Of a DNA stretch of 5,321 nt, positions 1 through 5,248 are shown piece by piece. The position numbers were made by a program, and so were the translations under genes. The stretch's first letter is position 1, and the number at the start of each line of letters is the position of its first letter. The notes under the pieces are model-generated. The model was not told where the DNA came from and searched no databases. It saw only the letters and a program-made list of their open reading frames with translations. This stretch comes from Synergistales bacterium Syner_01. GTDB lineage: Bacteria; Synergistota; Synergistia; Synergistales; Aminobacteriaceae. The stretch is taken from contig LVBO01000473.1 of NCBI GenBank assembly GCA_001604435.1, positions 1 through 5,321 on the forward strand, read 5' to 3'.

Positions 1-1
1 C

Positions 2-874
2 GAAGTCGCCGAGAGCAACAGCCGCCTCGCCGAAGAAGTGGGTCTCGGCAGAAAGAGCGCCATCGACGCCTCGCAGAACATCCTCGAGATGAACAGCGCG
101 ATTCAGTCCGCGAAGGGGGTCGCCTCCAGAGCGAACAACAACTCCCGCGAAATGGCGGAAGCGGCCGCAAAGGGAAGAGAAACCGTCGCCTCCTCGATCG
201 GCCATATGGAGGGAATCCGAAACGCCGTCGCCGAGACGGAGAAGATGATATCCCAGCTCAATCAGTACTCTCAACGCATCGGCGTCGTGGGCACCACCAT
301 CACGTCGCTCGCCGACCAAACCAACCTCCTCGCGCTGAACGCCGCCATCGAGGCCGCACGCGCAGGCGAAGCGGGGCGAGGGTTCGCGGTGGTTGCCGAC
401 GAGGTCCGCAAGCTCGCGGAACAGTCGCAGCAAGGGGCGCGCGAAGTCGCGGAGCTTGTCGAACGCATCCTCCAGGGAACATCCGAGGCCGTCTCTTCGA
501 TGGGGAAGAGCCTTCACGACGTGGAGGAAGGCGTGGCCATCGCGCACGTCGCCGGGGAGGCGCTCGAAAAGATCATGGCCGCCACGAAAAGCTCGGTGGA
601 CGACATTCGTCTGATCATCGAGGCCACCGAACAGGAGGCGGAAAAAGCCGAGGACGTCGTCGCATTGATCGACAAAACCGCCTCGGTGATGGAGAACGCC
701 GACACGCAGGTGCAGAGCGTCGCGGCCTCCATGGAGGAGACCGCCGCGGCCATGGAGAACGTCGCGAGCAGCGCCACCGAGGTAAGCGGCACTGCGGAGG
801 ATCTACGCAGACTGACCGAGCGCTTCATCGTCGACGCTTCGACGGAGAGCGGACTCGCTCTTACGAGAAGATAA
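2..874 (+). CDS. Methyl-accepting chemotaxis protein, C-terminal signalling domain (5' end outside window)
   Basis: The frame is open to the left edge, so only the last 290 residues are visible; the sensor, membrane and HAMP parts lie upstream. The fragment is an alpha-helical coiled-coil hairpin. The hallmark tip (visible residues about 102-142, nt 305-427) contains ADQTNLLALNAAIEAARAGE followed by GRGFAVVADEVRKLAE. This is the region that contacts CheA and CheW in receptor arrays at the inner face of the membrane. About 152 residues, roughly 22 heptads, separate the tip from the terminal LRRLTERF segment. That suggests the long 44-helix class rather than the 36-helix E. coli type; this class call is inference from length. 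Ala/Glu-rich stretches such as SMEETAAAMENVASSATE (nt 728-781) resemble the methylation helix. There is no C-terminal NWETF-type CheR/CheB tether. Nothing here shows the ligand. An internal GTG at 38 is not the real start because homologous sequence continues upstream of it. Confidence 0.97.
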   Translation, partial: EVAESNSRLAEEVGLGRKSAIDASQNILEMNSAIQSAKGVASRANNNSREMAEAAAKGRETVASSIGHMEGIRNAVAETEKMISQLNQYSQRIGVVGTTITSLADQTNLLALNAAIEAARAGEAGRGFAVVADEVRKLAEQSQQGAREVAELVERILQGTSEAVSSMGKSLHDVEEGVAIAHVAGEALEKIMAATKSSVDDIRLIIEATEQEAEKAEDVVALIDKTASVMENADTQVQSVAASMEETAAAMENVASSATEVSGTAEDLRRLTERFIVDASTESGLALTRR

Positions 875-880
875 CACTGG

Positions 881-915
881 CGGCGCGCCGCCGGTACGAA
901 GCCGCGCCGTTTTTT
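881..915 (+). terminator. Possible intrinsic terminator of the chemoreceptor gene
   Basis: A 7-bp G/C stem (CGGCGCG at 881-887 with CGCGCCG at 903-909) encloses a 15-nt loop and is followed at once by six T residues (910-915). It starts 7 bases after the chemoreceptor stop. The left arm also lies within a perfect 14-bp palindrome (GGCGGCGCGCCGCC, 879-892) that could fold alternatively. The stronger symmetric terminator at 937-966 may act as backup or be the main site. Confidence 0.5.
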
Positions 916-936
916 CGCGGACGCGCGGACGTCCGG

Positions 937-966
937 AAAACGCCCCCTCATTCGAGGGGGCGTTTT
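937..966. terminator. Bidirectional intrinsic terminator between convergent MCP and ridA genes
   Basis: A perfect 13-bp inverted repeat (AAAACGCCCCCTC, 937-949, with its complement at 954-966) surrounds a 4-nt ATTC loop. The G/C core is flanked by AAAA on the left and TTTT on the right, so the transcript of either strand forms a G/C hairpin followed by a U tract. It sits between the stop codons of the chemoreceptor (874, plus) and ridA (1013, minus) and serves both. Confidence 0.92.
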
Positions 967-1012
967 CGTCGCGTTTCGAACGATCGTCTTGAGAAGCGGG
1001 GGATCGCCGCTC

Positions 1013-1387
1013 TCAGTCCAACTCCGCGATGGCGTCGATCTCCACCAGCATGCCGAAGAGCTGACTCTGCACGGTGATCCGAACAGGGTACGGCTCGATG
1101 AAGAACTCCTTGTACACCTCGTTGTATCCCTGAAAGTCGCGGTCGAGGTTCGTCAGGTGCGCAGTTACCTTGACCACCTGATCCATCGTCGCGCCGCCGG
1201 CTTCGAGGATCGCCTTGATATTCTTCAAAACCTGCCGGGTCTGCTCTCGAATTCCTTCGGGATTCGTCCCCGTCTCTGGATTCCTCGGCCCCTGGCCGGA
1301 GACGTAGACGCGGTTGCCGCAGACCAACCCCTGCGAGTACGGACCGATGGGCTCCGGCGCTTTGTCGGTACGGATAACTTTTTTCAC
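1013..1387 (-). CDS. ridA: RidA family reactive imine/enamine deaminase (YjgF/YER057c/UK114)
   Basis: The product is 124 residues, the usual length for this small cytoplasmic trimer. RidA hydrolyses reactive 2-aminoacrylate-type enamines and imines released by PLP enzymes, giving 2-keto acids and ammonia and protecting other PLP enzymes. Family landmarks are visible: IGPYSQG near the N-terminus (Tyr17), SGQGPRNPETG at 30-40, Arg103 in PYPVRITVQ, and Glu116 in LVEIDAIAEL. Tyr17, Arg103 and Glu116 match the substrate-binding Tyr, Arg and Glu of E. coli RidA, so an active deaminase is likely; the loop between Arg and Glu is two residues shorter. I chose the GTG at 1387, giving MKKVIRTDKAPEPIGPYSQG. 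It matches the family N-terminus, and GAGAGG lies 9 nt upstream. The in-frame ATG three codons earlier (1396) abuts that Shine-Dalgarno with no spacing. The gene diverges from the aldolase and ends at a shared terminator. Confidence 0.95.
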   Translation of the reverse strand: MKKVIRTDKAPEPIGPYSQGLVCGNRVYVSGQGPRNPETGTNPEGIREQTRQVLKNIKAILEAGGATMDQVVKVTAHLTNLDRDFQGYNEVYKEFFIEPYPVRITVQSQLFGMLVEIDAIAELD

Positions 1388-1396
1388 TGCAATCAT

Positions 1397-1402
1397 CCTC
1401 TC
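1397..1402 (-). promoter_or_regulatory. Ribosome binding site that decides the ridA start
   Basis: The minus strand reads GAGAGG immediately before ATGATTGCAGTG. The distance is 0 nt to the ATG but 9 nt to the GTG, so the site favours GTG at 1387 as the initiation codon. This agrees with the usual MKKVI-type RidA N-terminus. Confidence 0.6.
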
Positions 1403-1469
1403 GTGAGTTTTTCTCCCCCGCTTCCGCGAAAAAATCGCCGGGACATGCAAGGAAAGAGACTTTCTTTGC

Positions 1470-1475
1470 TATCAT
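1470..1475 (+). promoter_or_regulatory. Candidate extended -10 promoter element for the aldolase gene
   Basis: TATCAT is preceded by TGC, giving an extended -10 (TGnTATCAT, with TG at 1467-1468). No good -35 hexamer is visible about 17 bases upstream, which an extended -10 can tolerate. Transcription would begin near 1482, giving a leader of about 52 nt before the ATG at 1534. It overlaps the opposing candidate -10 at 1474-1479. Confidence 0.4.
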
Positions 1476-1479
1476 TGTA
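1474..1479 (-). promoter_or_regulatory. Candidate -10 element for ridA
   Basis: The minus strand reads TACAAT, a 5/6 match to the -10 consensus. The -35 region is weak (TTCCCG at 18-bp spacing is the best). The leader to the GTG start would be about 80 nt. It shares two bases with the plus-strand -10 element, so the two promoters could not be occupied at the same time. Confidence 0.35.
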
Positions 1480-1533
1480 TCCGAAAAAGCTCTCGAACGG
1501 GAAGCCATACTCTTGTCTAGGAGGAAGGAGCGA

Positions 1534-2193
1534 ATGAACATTCGAAAATACGAAGTGCTGCGGCGGATCTCCGACCTCGGCGTGGTGGGGATCATCCGAA
1601 CCCCGAACATCGAGAACGGAGTTGCCTCCTCGGAGGCGGTCTTCGAGGGGGGAATCGACGTGCTCGAGGTCTCGACGACTTTCCCGGGCGCGCTCGACAT
1701 CATGAAGGAGATCATCGAACGAGGCCGCTGCAAGGGGTTGATTCTCGGCGCGGGAACCGTGGCCGACGCGGTCACCGCAAGGCTCTGCATCGACGCGGGC
1801 GCGGAGTTCATCGTCTCGCACTGCTTCAGCCCGGAGGTGGCGGCGATGTGCAACCGCTTCGGCATCGCCTATATGCCCGGCGTGGGAACGGTCACCGAGA
1901 TCGTCCGCGCGATGGAGCACGGGGTCGACGTCGTGAAGGCGTTCCCCGGCGAGGTGCTGGGGCCGAAGTTCATCCAGGCGGTCCACGGACCGCTGCCCGG
2001 CGCGCAGATCATGCCCATCGGCGGCGTCGCTCCGAGCAACCTCGACGACTGGTTCCAGGCGGGGGCATTCGCCGTGGGGCTGGGGAGCGCGCTCATCAAA
2101 CCGGCCGGCGTCGAAGGCGATTTCCCCGCTATCAGCGAGACCGCCGAACGTATCGTTACCCAGATCGCGCAAATCCGCGCCCACATGAAGTAA
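1534..2193 (+). CDS. eda: 2-keto-3-deoxy-6-phospho-sugar-acid aldolase (KDPG/KHG aldolase family, possibly KDPGal type)
   Basis: The 219-residue product has the length of a class I KDPG/KHG aldolase, a cytoplasmic trimeric TIM barrel that cleaves a 2-keto-3-deoxy-6-phosphosugar acid to pyruvate and glyceraldehyde 3-phosphate. Visible landmarks are Glu45 (LEVSTTFPGA, general acid/base), GAGTV at 72-76, FIVSHCFSPEV at 93-102, PGVGTVTE at 115-122, and the Schiff-base Lys135 in VVKAFPGEVLGPKFI. A phosphate-site glycine segment, MPIGGVAP, lies at 160-167, with VGLGSALI further on. Ile162 stands where E. coli KDPG aldolase has Thr161; the galacto-specific DgoA has Val there. That nonpolar residue, plus the dgoD remnant starting two bases downstream, suggests KDPGal (dgoA-like) specificity; this is inference. 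Thr49 replaces the Arg of the enterobacterial EVTLRT motif. The ATG at 1534 follows AGGAGG (1519-1524) by 9 nt; an upstream in-frame TTG at 1513 lies before that site and is rejected. Confidence 0.93.
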   Translation: MNIRKYEVLRRISDLGVVGIIRTPNIENGVASSEAVFEGGIDVLEVSTTFPGALDIMKEIIERGRCKGLILGAGTVADAVTARLCIDAGAEFIVSHCFSPEVAAMCNRFGIAYMPGVGTVTEIVRAMEHGVDVVKAFPGEVLGPKFIQAVHGPLPGAQIMPIGGVAPSNLDDWFQAGAFAVGLGSALIKPAGVEGDFPAISETAERIVTQIAQIRAHMK

Positions 2194-2195
2194 TC

Positions 2196-2528
2196 ATGGC
2201 CAGAATCGAACGGTTGGAACTGTTCAAAGTCCCTCCCCGCCGGCTCTTTCTGAAGGCCGTGACCGACGAAGGCGTCGAAGGGTGGGGGGAGCCCGTCGTC
2301 GAGTGACGGGCCGATACCGTAGCCGCAGCCGTCCGCGAGATGAGCGAATACGTGGTCGGCGCGGACCCGACGAAAATCGAGGATATGTGGCAAGTCCTCT
2401 ACCGGGGAGGCTTCTACCGGGGCGGCCCCGTTCTGATGAGCGCGATCTCCGGCATCGAACAGGCAATGTGGGACATCTCGGGAAAAATGTTCGGTCTCCC
2501 CGTCCACAGGATGCTCGGCGGAGATCGA
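2196..2528 (+). pseudogene. dgoD: D-galactonate dehydratase (DgoD-like) remnant: internal stop and 3' truncation
   Basis: Read in one frame, this segment matches the N-terminal capping domain of galactonate dehydratase, an enolase-superfamily enzyme (mandelate racemase subgroup) that makes 2-keto-3-deoxygalactonate. Recognisable pieces are LELFKVPPRRLFLKAVTDEG then GWGEPVVE, and after the stop RADTVAAAVREMSEYVVG, DMWQVLYRGGFYRGGP and MSAISGIEQAMWDISGK. The last clear piece is GLPVHRMLGGD. Codon 37 is TGA (2304-2306), where the E. coli enzyme has Gly in EPVIEGRARTV, so a GGA-to-TGA change is the simplest cause. Homology fades just after 2525, about 111 codons in. The TIM barrel with all metal ligands and catalytic His/Lys residues, some 270 residues, is absent. 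The ATG lies 2 nt after the aldolase stop, so it was once co-translated with that gene. Seen: the broken frame. Known: the family. Inferred: loss of galactonate use by this route. Confidence 0.88.
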
Positions 2529-2563
2529 GGGAGTTTTTCGTGCGTATCTTTTCGGACTCCACT

Positions 2564-2591
2564 TTGTTTCCGTCGCCGCATAGAGTACAAT
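2564..2591 (+). promoter_or_regulatory. Candidate promoter of the EamA transporter gene
   Basis: TTGTTT (2564-2569) and TACAAT (2586-2591) are separated by 16 bp. The -10 is a 5/6 match; the -35 keeps the TTG. They lie in a comparatively AT-rich stretch after the dgoD remnant and about 73 bases before the transporter ATG. This would let the transporter be expressed independently of the broken operon upstream. Confidence 0.45.
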
Positions 2592-2663
2592 GCTGTCGTT
2601 CATGGGCGCGCTCCGTTGCGCGCTCAAACATTTTTCACTCTATCGCCGGGGAGGAAAACCAGC

Positions 2664-3593
2664 ATGTCAACGCATTGGGCGGGAGTTCTCGCCGCATTGG
2701 TTACGGGCGTCTCCTGGGGGGTCGTCAGCCCTCTCGGACGTATCCTCGCTCTTCGGGGAGTCGACATGGCCACGGTGGTCATCGTGCGGACGTTCTTGGT
2801 CGCCTTCCTGCTCCTCCTCTGGATTCTTCTGAAAAACCGCAGTTCTCTCCGTATCTCTTTTCAGGACGGACTCGTCCTTCTGGCATACTCCATCTTGGTT
2901 ATCCCGCTCACCGCGACGGGATTCATGTTTTCGCTGAAATATCTCACGGTGCCCGCGGCGCTCATCATTCACTACACCTTCCCCCTTGTTACGTTGCTTG
3001 GGGGGCTGTGGATAACCGGGGAGCGACCGACGCCACCGCAGTATCTGGCGGCGGTCCTCGTCATCGCGGGCGTGTGGATCGGGGTCTTCGCGTCCGGAAC
3101 ATCAAGCGGGAGTTTTTCTCTTCTCGGAGTCTTCTGGGGCGTGGTGGCCGTGATCGGCCTTTCAGGGCAGTTCCTGATGGGGAGGGTGCTCCTGTCGACG
3201 AAACGTTTTTCCAGCGCGCCGATGATCTTCTACGGGCATCTCTTCGGGGGCCTGATCCTGGCGGCGTTCAAGCACGCGCTCTCCGGGTGGGGCGATCTTG
3301 AGGCGATGAACGCCTTCGACTGGGGCGCCATAGCGGTCATGGCGGTCATCGGCAGCGTACTGGGGCACGGCGCGTACTGTCTCTCCCTCAAGTACGTCTC
3401 CGCCGCTACGGCAAGCCATGTCTGCACAATGGAAATACCCTCGGGGATACTTCTCGCCGGAATCATGAGCAGCGAGATTCCGACGCTCCAGGAGATCAAC
3501 GGAAGCCTGCTGATCATCCTCGCGATCTTTCTCGCGGCGCTGCCTGACGACTTCATTCGCCGGTTCCGGAGAGAGAACGTCGCCTTGAAATAA
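2664..3593 (+). CDS. EamA/DMT-superfamily transporter, 10 TM segments
   Basis: The product is 309 residues, strongly hydrophobic, and has the two-repeat, ten-helix layout of EamA (drug/metabolite transporter) permeases of the cytoplasmic membrane. Approximate TM segments are 5-25, 36-56, 69-87, 93-116, 127-143, 152-175, 185-203, 221-240, 256-270 and 279-294, with repeats at about 5-140 and 152-294. Family-like pieces are GVSWGVVSPLGR at the start, LKYLTVPAALIIHYTFPLVT then GE (119-120) in the first repeat, and LKYVSAATASHVCTMEIPSG then SSEIPT in the second. A basic tail (RRFRREN) suits the cytoplasmic side. Members export amino acids, purines, sugars or other metabolites; the substrate cannot be read from sequence. 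The ATG at 2664 has GGAGG (2650-2654) 9 nt upstream. The same frame is open back to 2307 through the dgoD remnant, but the transporter homology begins at this ATG. Confidence 0.93.
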   Translation: MSTHWAGVLAALVTGVSWGVVSPLGRILALRGVDMATVVIVRTFLVAFLLLLWILLKNRSSLRISFQDGLVLLAYSILVIPLTATGFMFSLKYLTVPAALIIHYTFPLVTLLGGLWITGERPTPPQYLAAVLVIAGVWIGVFASGTSSGSFSLLGVFWGVVAVIGLSGQFLMGRVLLSTKRFSSAPMIFYGHLFGGLILAAFKHALSGWGDLEAMNAFDWGAIAVMAVIGSVLGHGAYCLSLKYVSAATASHVCTMEIPSGILLAGIMSSEIPTLQEINGSLLIILAIFLAALPDDFIRRFRRENVALK

Positions 3594-3594
3594 C

Positions 3595-3620
3595 CCTTGC
3601 GGGTCTCTCGGCTCGCAAGG
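3595..3620 (-). terminator. Hairpin in the convergent transporter/nuclease intergenic region, possible minus-strand terminator
   Basis: CCTTGCG (3595-3601) and CGCAAGG (3614-3620) form a perfect 7-bp stem with a 12-nt loop. It begins 2 bases after the transporter stop. On the minus strand it is followed by GTTATTT, a weak T-rich tail, so it may end the transcript of the hydrolase-nuclease operon whose last stop is at 3685. On the plus strand no T tract follows. Confidence 0.4.
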
Positions 3621-3631
3621 AAGCCACAAGA

Positions 3632-3660
3632 GGGAGCGGCCCCGCGCCGCCCCCCCTTTT
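3632..3660 (+). terminator. Possible terminator of the EamA transporter gene
   Basis: GCGGC (3636-3640) pairs with GCCGC (3646-3650) around a CCCGC loop. GGG (3632-3634) and CCC (3651-3653) can extend the stem past one bulged A. Three more C residues and then TTTT (3657-3660) follow. The gap before the short T tract makes this only moderately convincing. Confidence 0.35.
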
Positions 3661-3684
3661 CGCGCGTGTTCAACGAAAACGCGC

Positions 3685-4263
3685 TTAGTCCAGATAGGCG
3701 ATGCGCTTGTTCTTCTCCTCGATGAACCGCTCGCGGAAGAGATGTTCGATAAGGAGGTCGGCATCCTCCTTCGAGACCTGCCCCTGAAAAAGAGTTTCGA
3801 TGCTCGACGCCAGCGTCTTGCGGATTTTCGGGCGGCGCGTCTTGTCCTGCTTCTTCAGAATCTCCAGCACCTTGGCGTACTTCTGCGCCAACTCCGGGGC
3901 AAGGACGGGTTTTTCCTTGATCTCCTCGAGCGTGATGATGCGCTTGACCCTCTGGCCGAACTTGGCGACGTGCTTGATCAGCGGGTCGTACCCCGCGTCC
4001 TTCGAGAGGATGTAGTGGGTCACGGTGTTGTTCGTGTGGTGCTTGGCCAGGTAGTAGGCGATATGAAAGTCCAGCGCGTTCCGTCCCACGCCGCTGATGG
4101 TGATCCACTCAACCCGTTCGCCGAGCGGCTGCATCCGGACTATGGTGTCCGTGGGAATCTTTTTTTGGTTCTCCCCTATGAAAATGAGGAACTTCGTCCC
4201 CTCGACGTCCTCGATATGGACTCCCGGAAGATTTTCGTAATCGATGTAGACGACCTTTCTCAT
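3685..4263 (-). CDS. PIN/NYN-like domain protein, putative RNase with C-terminal winged-helix-like segment
   Basis: The 192-residue protein opens with VVYIDYENLPG, the first strand and acidic motif of PIN/NYN-type nuclease folds (Asp8, Asn11). RNALDFHIAYYLA (61-73, Asp65) and YILSKDAGYDPLIKHV (84-99, Asp89, Asp93) follow in the expected order. Together these give the acidic cluster that binds divalent metal in this superfamily, so a metal-dependent RNase is the best guess. Residues about 100-143 are a charged linker (ITLEEIKEKP, LKKQDKTRRPK). Residues 146-192 (KIRKTLASSIETLF, then two helices and RIAYLD as a final strand) look like a small winged-helix, plausibly for nucleic-acid binding. There is no signal peptide or membrane segment. 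The ATG overlaps the upstream hydrolase stop as ATGA, and AAGGGGG lies 5 nt upstream, so translation is probably coupled. The target is unknown; no antitoxin-like partner is adjacent, which argues against a simple VapC-type toxin. Confidence 0.82.
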   Translation of the reverse strand: MRKVVYIDYENLPGVHIEDVEGTKFLIFIGENQKKIPTDTIVRMQPLGERVEWITISGVGRNALDFHIAYYLAKHHTNNTVTHYILSKDAGYDPLIKHVAKFGQRVKRIITLEEIKEKPVLAPELAQKYAKVLEILKKQDKTRRPKIRKTLASSIETLFQGQVSKEDADLLIEHLFRERFIEEKNKRIAYLD

Positions 4264-5087
4264 CGGCGCCCCCTTTGGTTGGTTAAGAATTCGATCGTTG
4301 CGCGAACAAACTCGCTCCCCTGCTCCATGTGGATGGAGTGGGCGGCCCCCTCGATCACTTCGAGCGCCGCATTCGGCAGACGGGCTGCAAACTCCCTGCT
4401 TTCGCCCGGCGTGAAAAGAAGATCCTCCGCCCCGGCGAGCACGAGGGTCGGCGCTGTAATCTTCGGAAGATCGGCGGTGACGTCAAAAGCGCGTGCCGCC
4501 TCGACCTGGTTCCGGAAGGAAACGGTCTCCTGCGGCCACGGATAGGTCAGCGCGTAGTTCACCGCGGCGTCGAGCATACCGGGCTGTTCGAAAAACGCGG
4601 GGGTGAACAACCAGTAGAAGAAGTTGCGGAACCAGAGGACGGGGTCCGCCCCGCGTTCGAGCGTCTCCACCGCGTCCGAGAAGAGCGCCGCATTCCGGGC
4701 CGAGAACTTGGAACCGCTCCCTGCAAGGACAAGCCTGTCGACGAGTTCCGGAAAGCGCACCGCCATTTTTTGAGCGACGAAGCCGCCCATGGAGTGGCCG
4801 AGAACGTGGACTTTTTCATATCCGAGGGATCGGACCAACGCGGCGCAGTCGTCCGCCATCTTTTCGATCGAGACCGGCGCGTCCGCGGGCTTGGAGCGGC
4901 CCACTCCCCGATTGTCGGGGCAAATGACGGTAAAATGCTCGGCAAGAGCGGGCAGCGAAGAGCCCCAACTCTGCGAGTCCGACGCCATCCCGGCGATCAA
5001 CAACAGGGGCGGCCCGTCGCCGTACACCTCGTAGTACAGCTCGACATCGCTCAGTGTGAGCATTGCGGCCAGCGCCAACATCGCCAT
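4260..5087 (-). CDS. Alpha/beta hydrolase (3-oxoadipate enol-lactonase-like fold family)
   Basis: The 275-residue protein has a complete alpha/beta-hydrolase layout. The N-terminal strands (LTLSDVELYYEVYGDG, PPLLLIAG with oxyanion-side GMASDSQSW) lead to CPDNRGVGRS (56-65) and the nucleophile elbow GHSMGG with Ser99. A cap domain rich in aromatics follows (about 130-200, including WFRNFFYWLF). Then come APTLVLAGAED with Asp222 and EGAAHSIHMEQ with His250, completing the Ser-Asp-His triad. DNRGVGRS and the overall spacing resemble enol-lactonase and esterase relatives, but the substrate cannot be assigned and no aromatic-degradation genes are nearby. The ATG at 5087 has AAGGGG 7 nt upstream. 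An ATG at codon 9 would give a more family-typical N-terminus but has no Shine-Dalgarno. The first 12 residues are mildly hydrophobic but lack a basic n-region, so a cytoplasmic location is likely. It is the first gene of an operon with the nuclease-like gene. Confidence 0.92.
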   Translation of the reverse strand: MAMLALAAMLTLSDVELYYEVYGDGPPLLLIAGMASDSQSWGSSLPALAEHFTVICPDNRGVGRSKPADAPVSIEKMADDCAALVRSLGYEKVHVLGHSMGGFVAQKMAVRFPELVDRLVLAGSGSKFSARNAALFSDAVETLERGADPVLWFRNFFYWLFTPAFFEQPGMLDAAVNYALTYPWPQETVSFRNQVEAARAFDVTADLPKITAPTLVLAGAEDLLFTPGESREFAARLPNAALEVIEGAAHSIHMEQGSEFVRATIEFLTNQRGRR

Positions 5088-5181
5088 AAGAAAACCCCTT
5101 TCAGAAAAATAAAGACCTTGGGAAAGACTTCCATCCGCCGCCTTTTCAGGTCGTTCCGGGAGAGGCCGAGCGAACGATATT

Positions 5182-5210
5182 ACTATACCACGCGGCGGTT
5201 CTTTTCAGAA
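5182..5210 (-). promoter_or_regulatory. Candidate extended -10 promoter of the hydrolase-nuclease operon
   Basis: The minus strand carries TTCTGA (5210-5205), a 17-bp spacer, then TATAGT (5187-5182) preceded by TGG, which makes an extended -10. Transcription would start near 5175, leaving a leader of about 88 nt before the ATG at 5087. I see no strong operator palindrome in the leader. Confidence 0.55.
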
Positions 5211-5220
5211 AGAGGCGAAT

Positions 5221-5241
5221 CCGCTCCCGAAAGAAAGCGGG
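5221..5241 (-). terminator. Weak hairpin after the right-edge gene
   Basis: CCGCT (5221-5225) can pair with AGCGG (5236-5240); alternatively CCCG (5226-5229) pairs with CGGG (5238-5241). On the minus strand it follows the putative stop at 5249 by 8 bases, but the T tract is poor. It may separate the right-edge gene from the hydrolase promoter. Confidence 0.25.
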
Positions 5242-5248
5242 TCGCGCT

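Noticed and set aside
1388..1450. N-terminal extension of RidA up to an ATG at 1450
   Set aside because: The extra 21 residues are basic and unlike RidA family N-termini. The Shine-Dalgarno and the family start both point to the GTG at 1387, and the candidate promoter leaves this stretch as leader.
948..1865. Long minus-strand frame crossing ridA and the aldolase
   Set aside because: It lies out of frame over ridA and antisense to the aldolase, gives low-complexity Arg/Ser-rich protein with no recognisable motif, and is explained by GC-rich codon bias of the real genes.
2304..2306. In-frame TGA in dgoD read as selenocysteine
   Set aside because: The aligned residue in the E. coli enzyme is Gly, not Cys or Sec. 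I see no selenocysteine-insertion-type hairpin directly after it, and the gene is also truncated downstream, so a nonsense mutation is simpler.
2282..3301. Plus-strand frame of about 339 codons overlapping the dgoD remnant and transporter
   Set aside because: The translation is Arg/Gly-rich, without hydrophobic segments or motifs. It is the shifted shadow of the transporter frame.
3662..3684. GCGCGT/ACGCGC inverted repeat before the nuclease stop
   Set aside because: The 6-bp stem with an 11-nt loop has no T tract on either strand, so it is not a convincing terminator and is likely chance in GC-rich DNA.
3230..4108. Minus-strand frame of about 292 codons antisense to the transporter and out of frame in the nuclease-like gene
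   Set aside because: The product has no domain-like pattern and overlaps two well-supported genes. It also crosses the terminator-like intergenic region.
5096..5212. Three similar CTTTTCAG/CTTTCAGA words upstream of the hydrolase
   Set aside because: The words are short and unevenly spaced (near 5098, 5142 and 5201). One belongs to the Shine-Dalgarno region and one to the -35 region, so I do not call an operator repeat.
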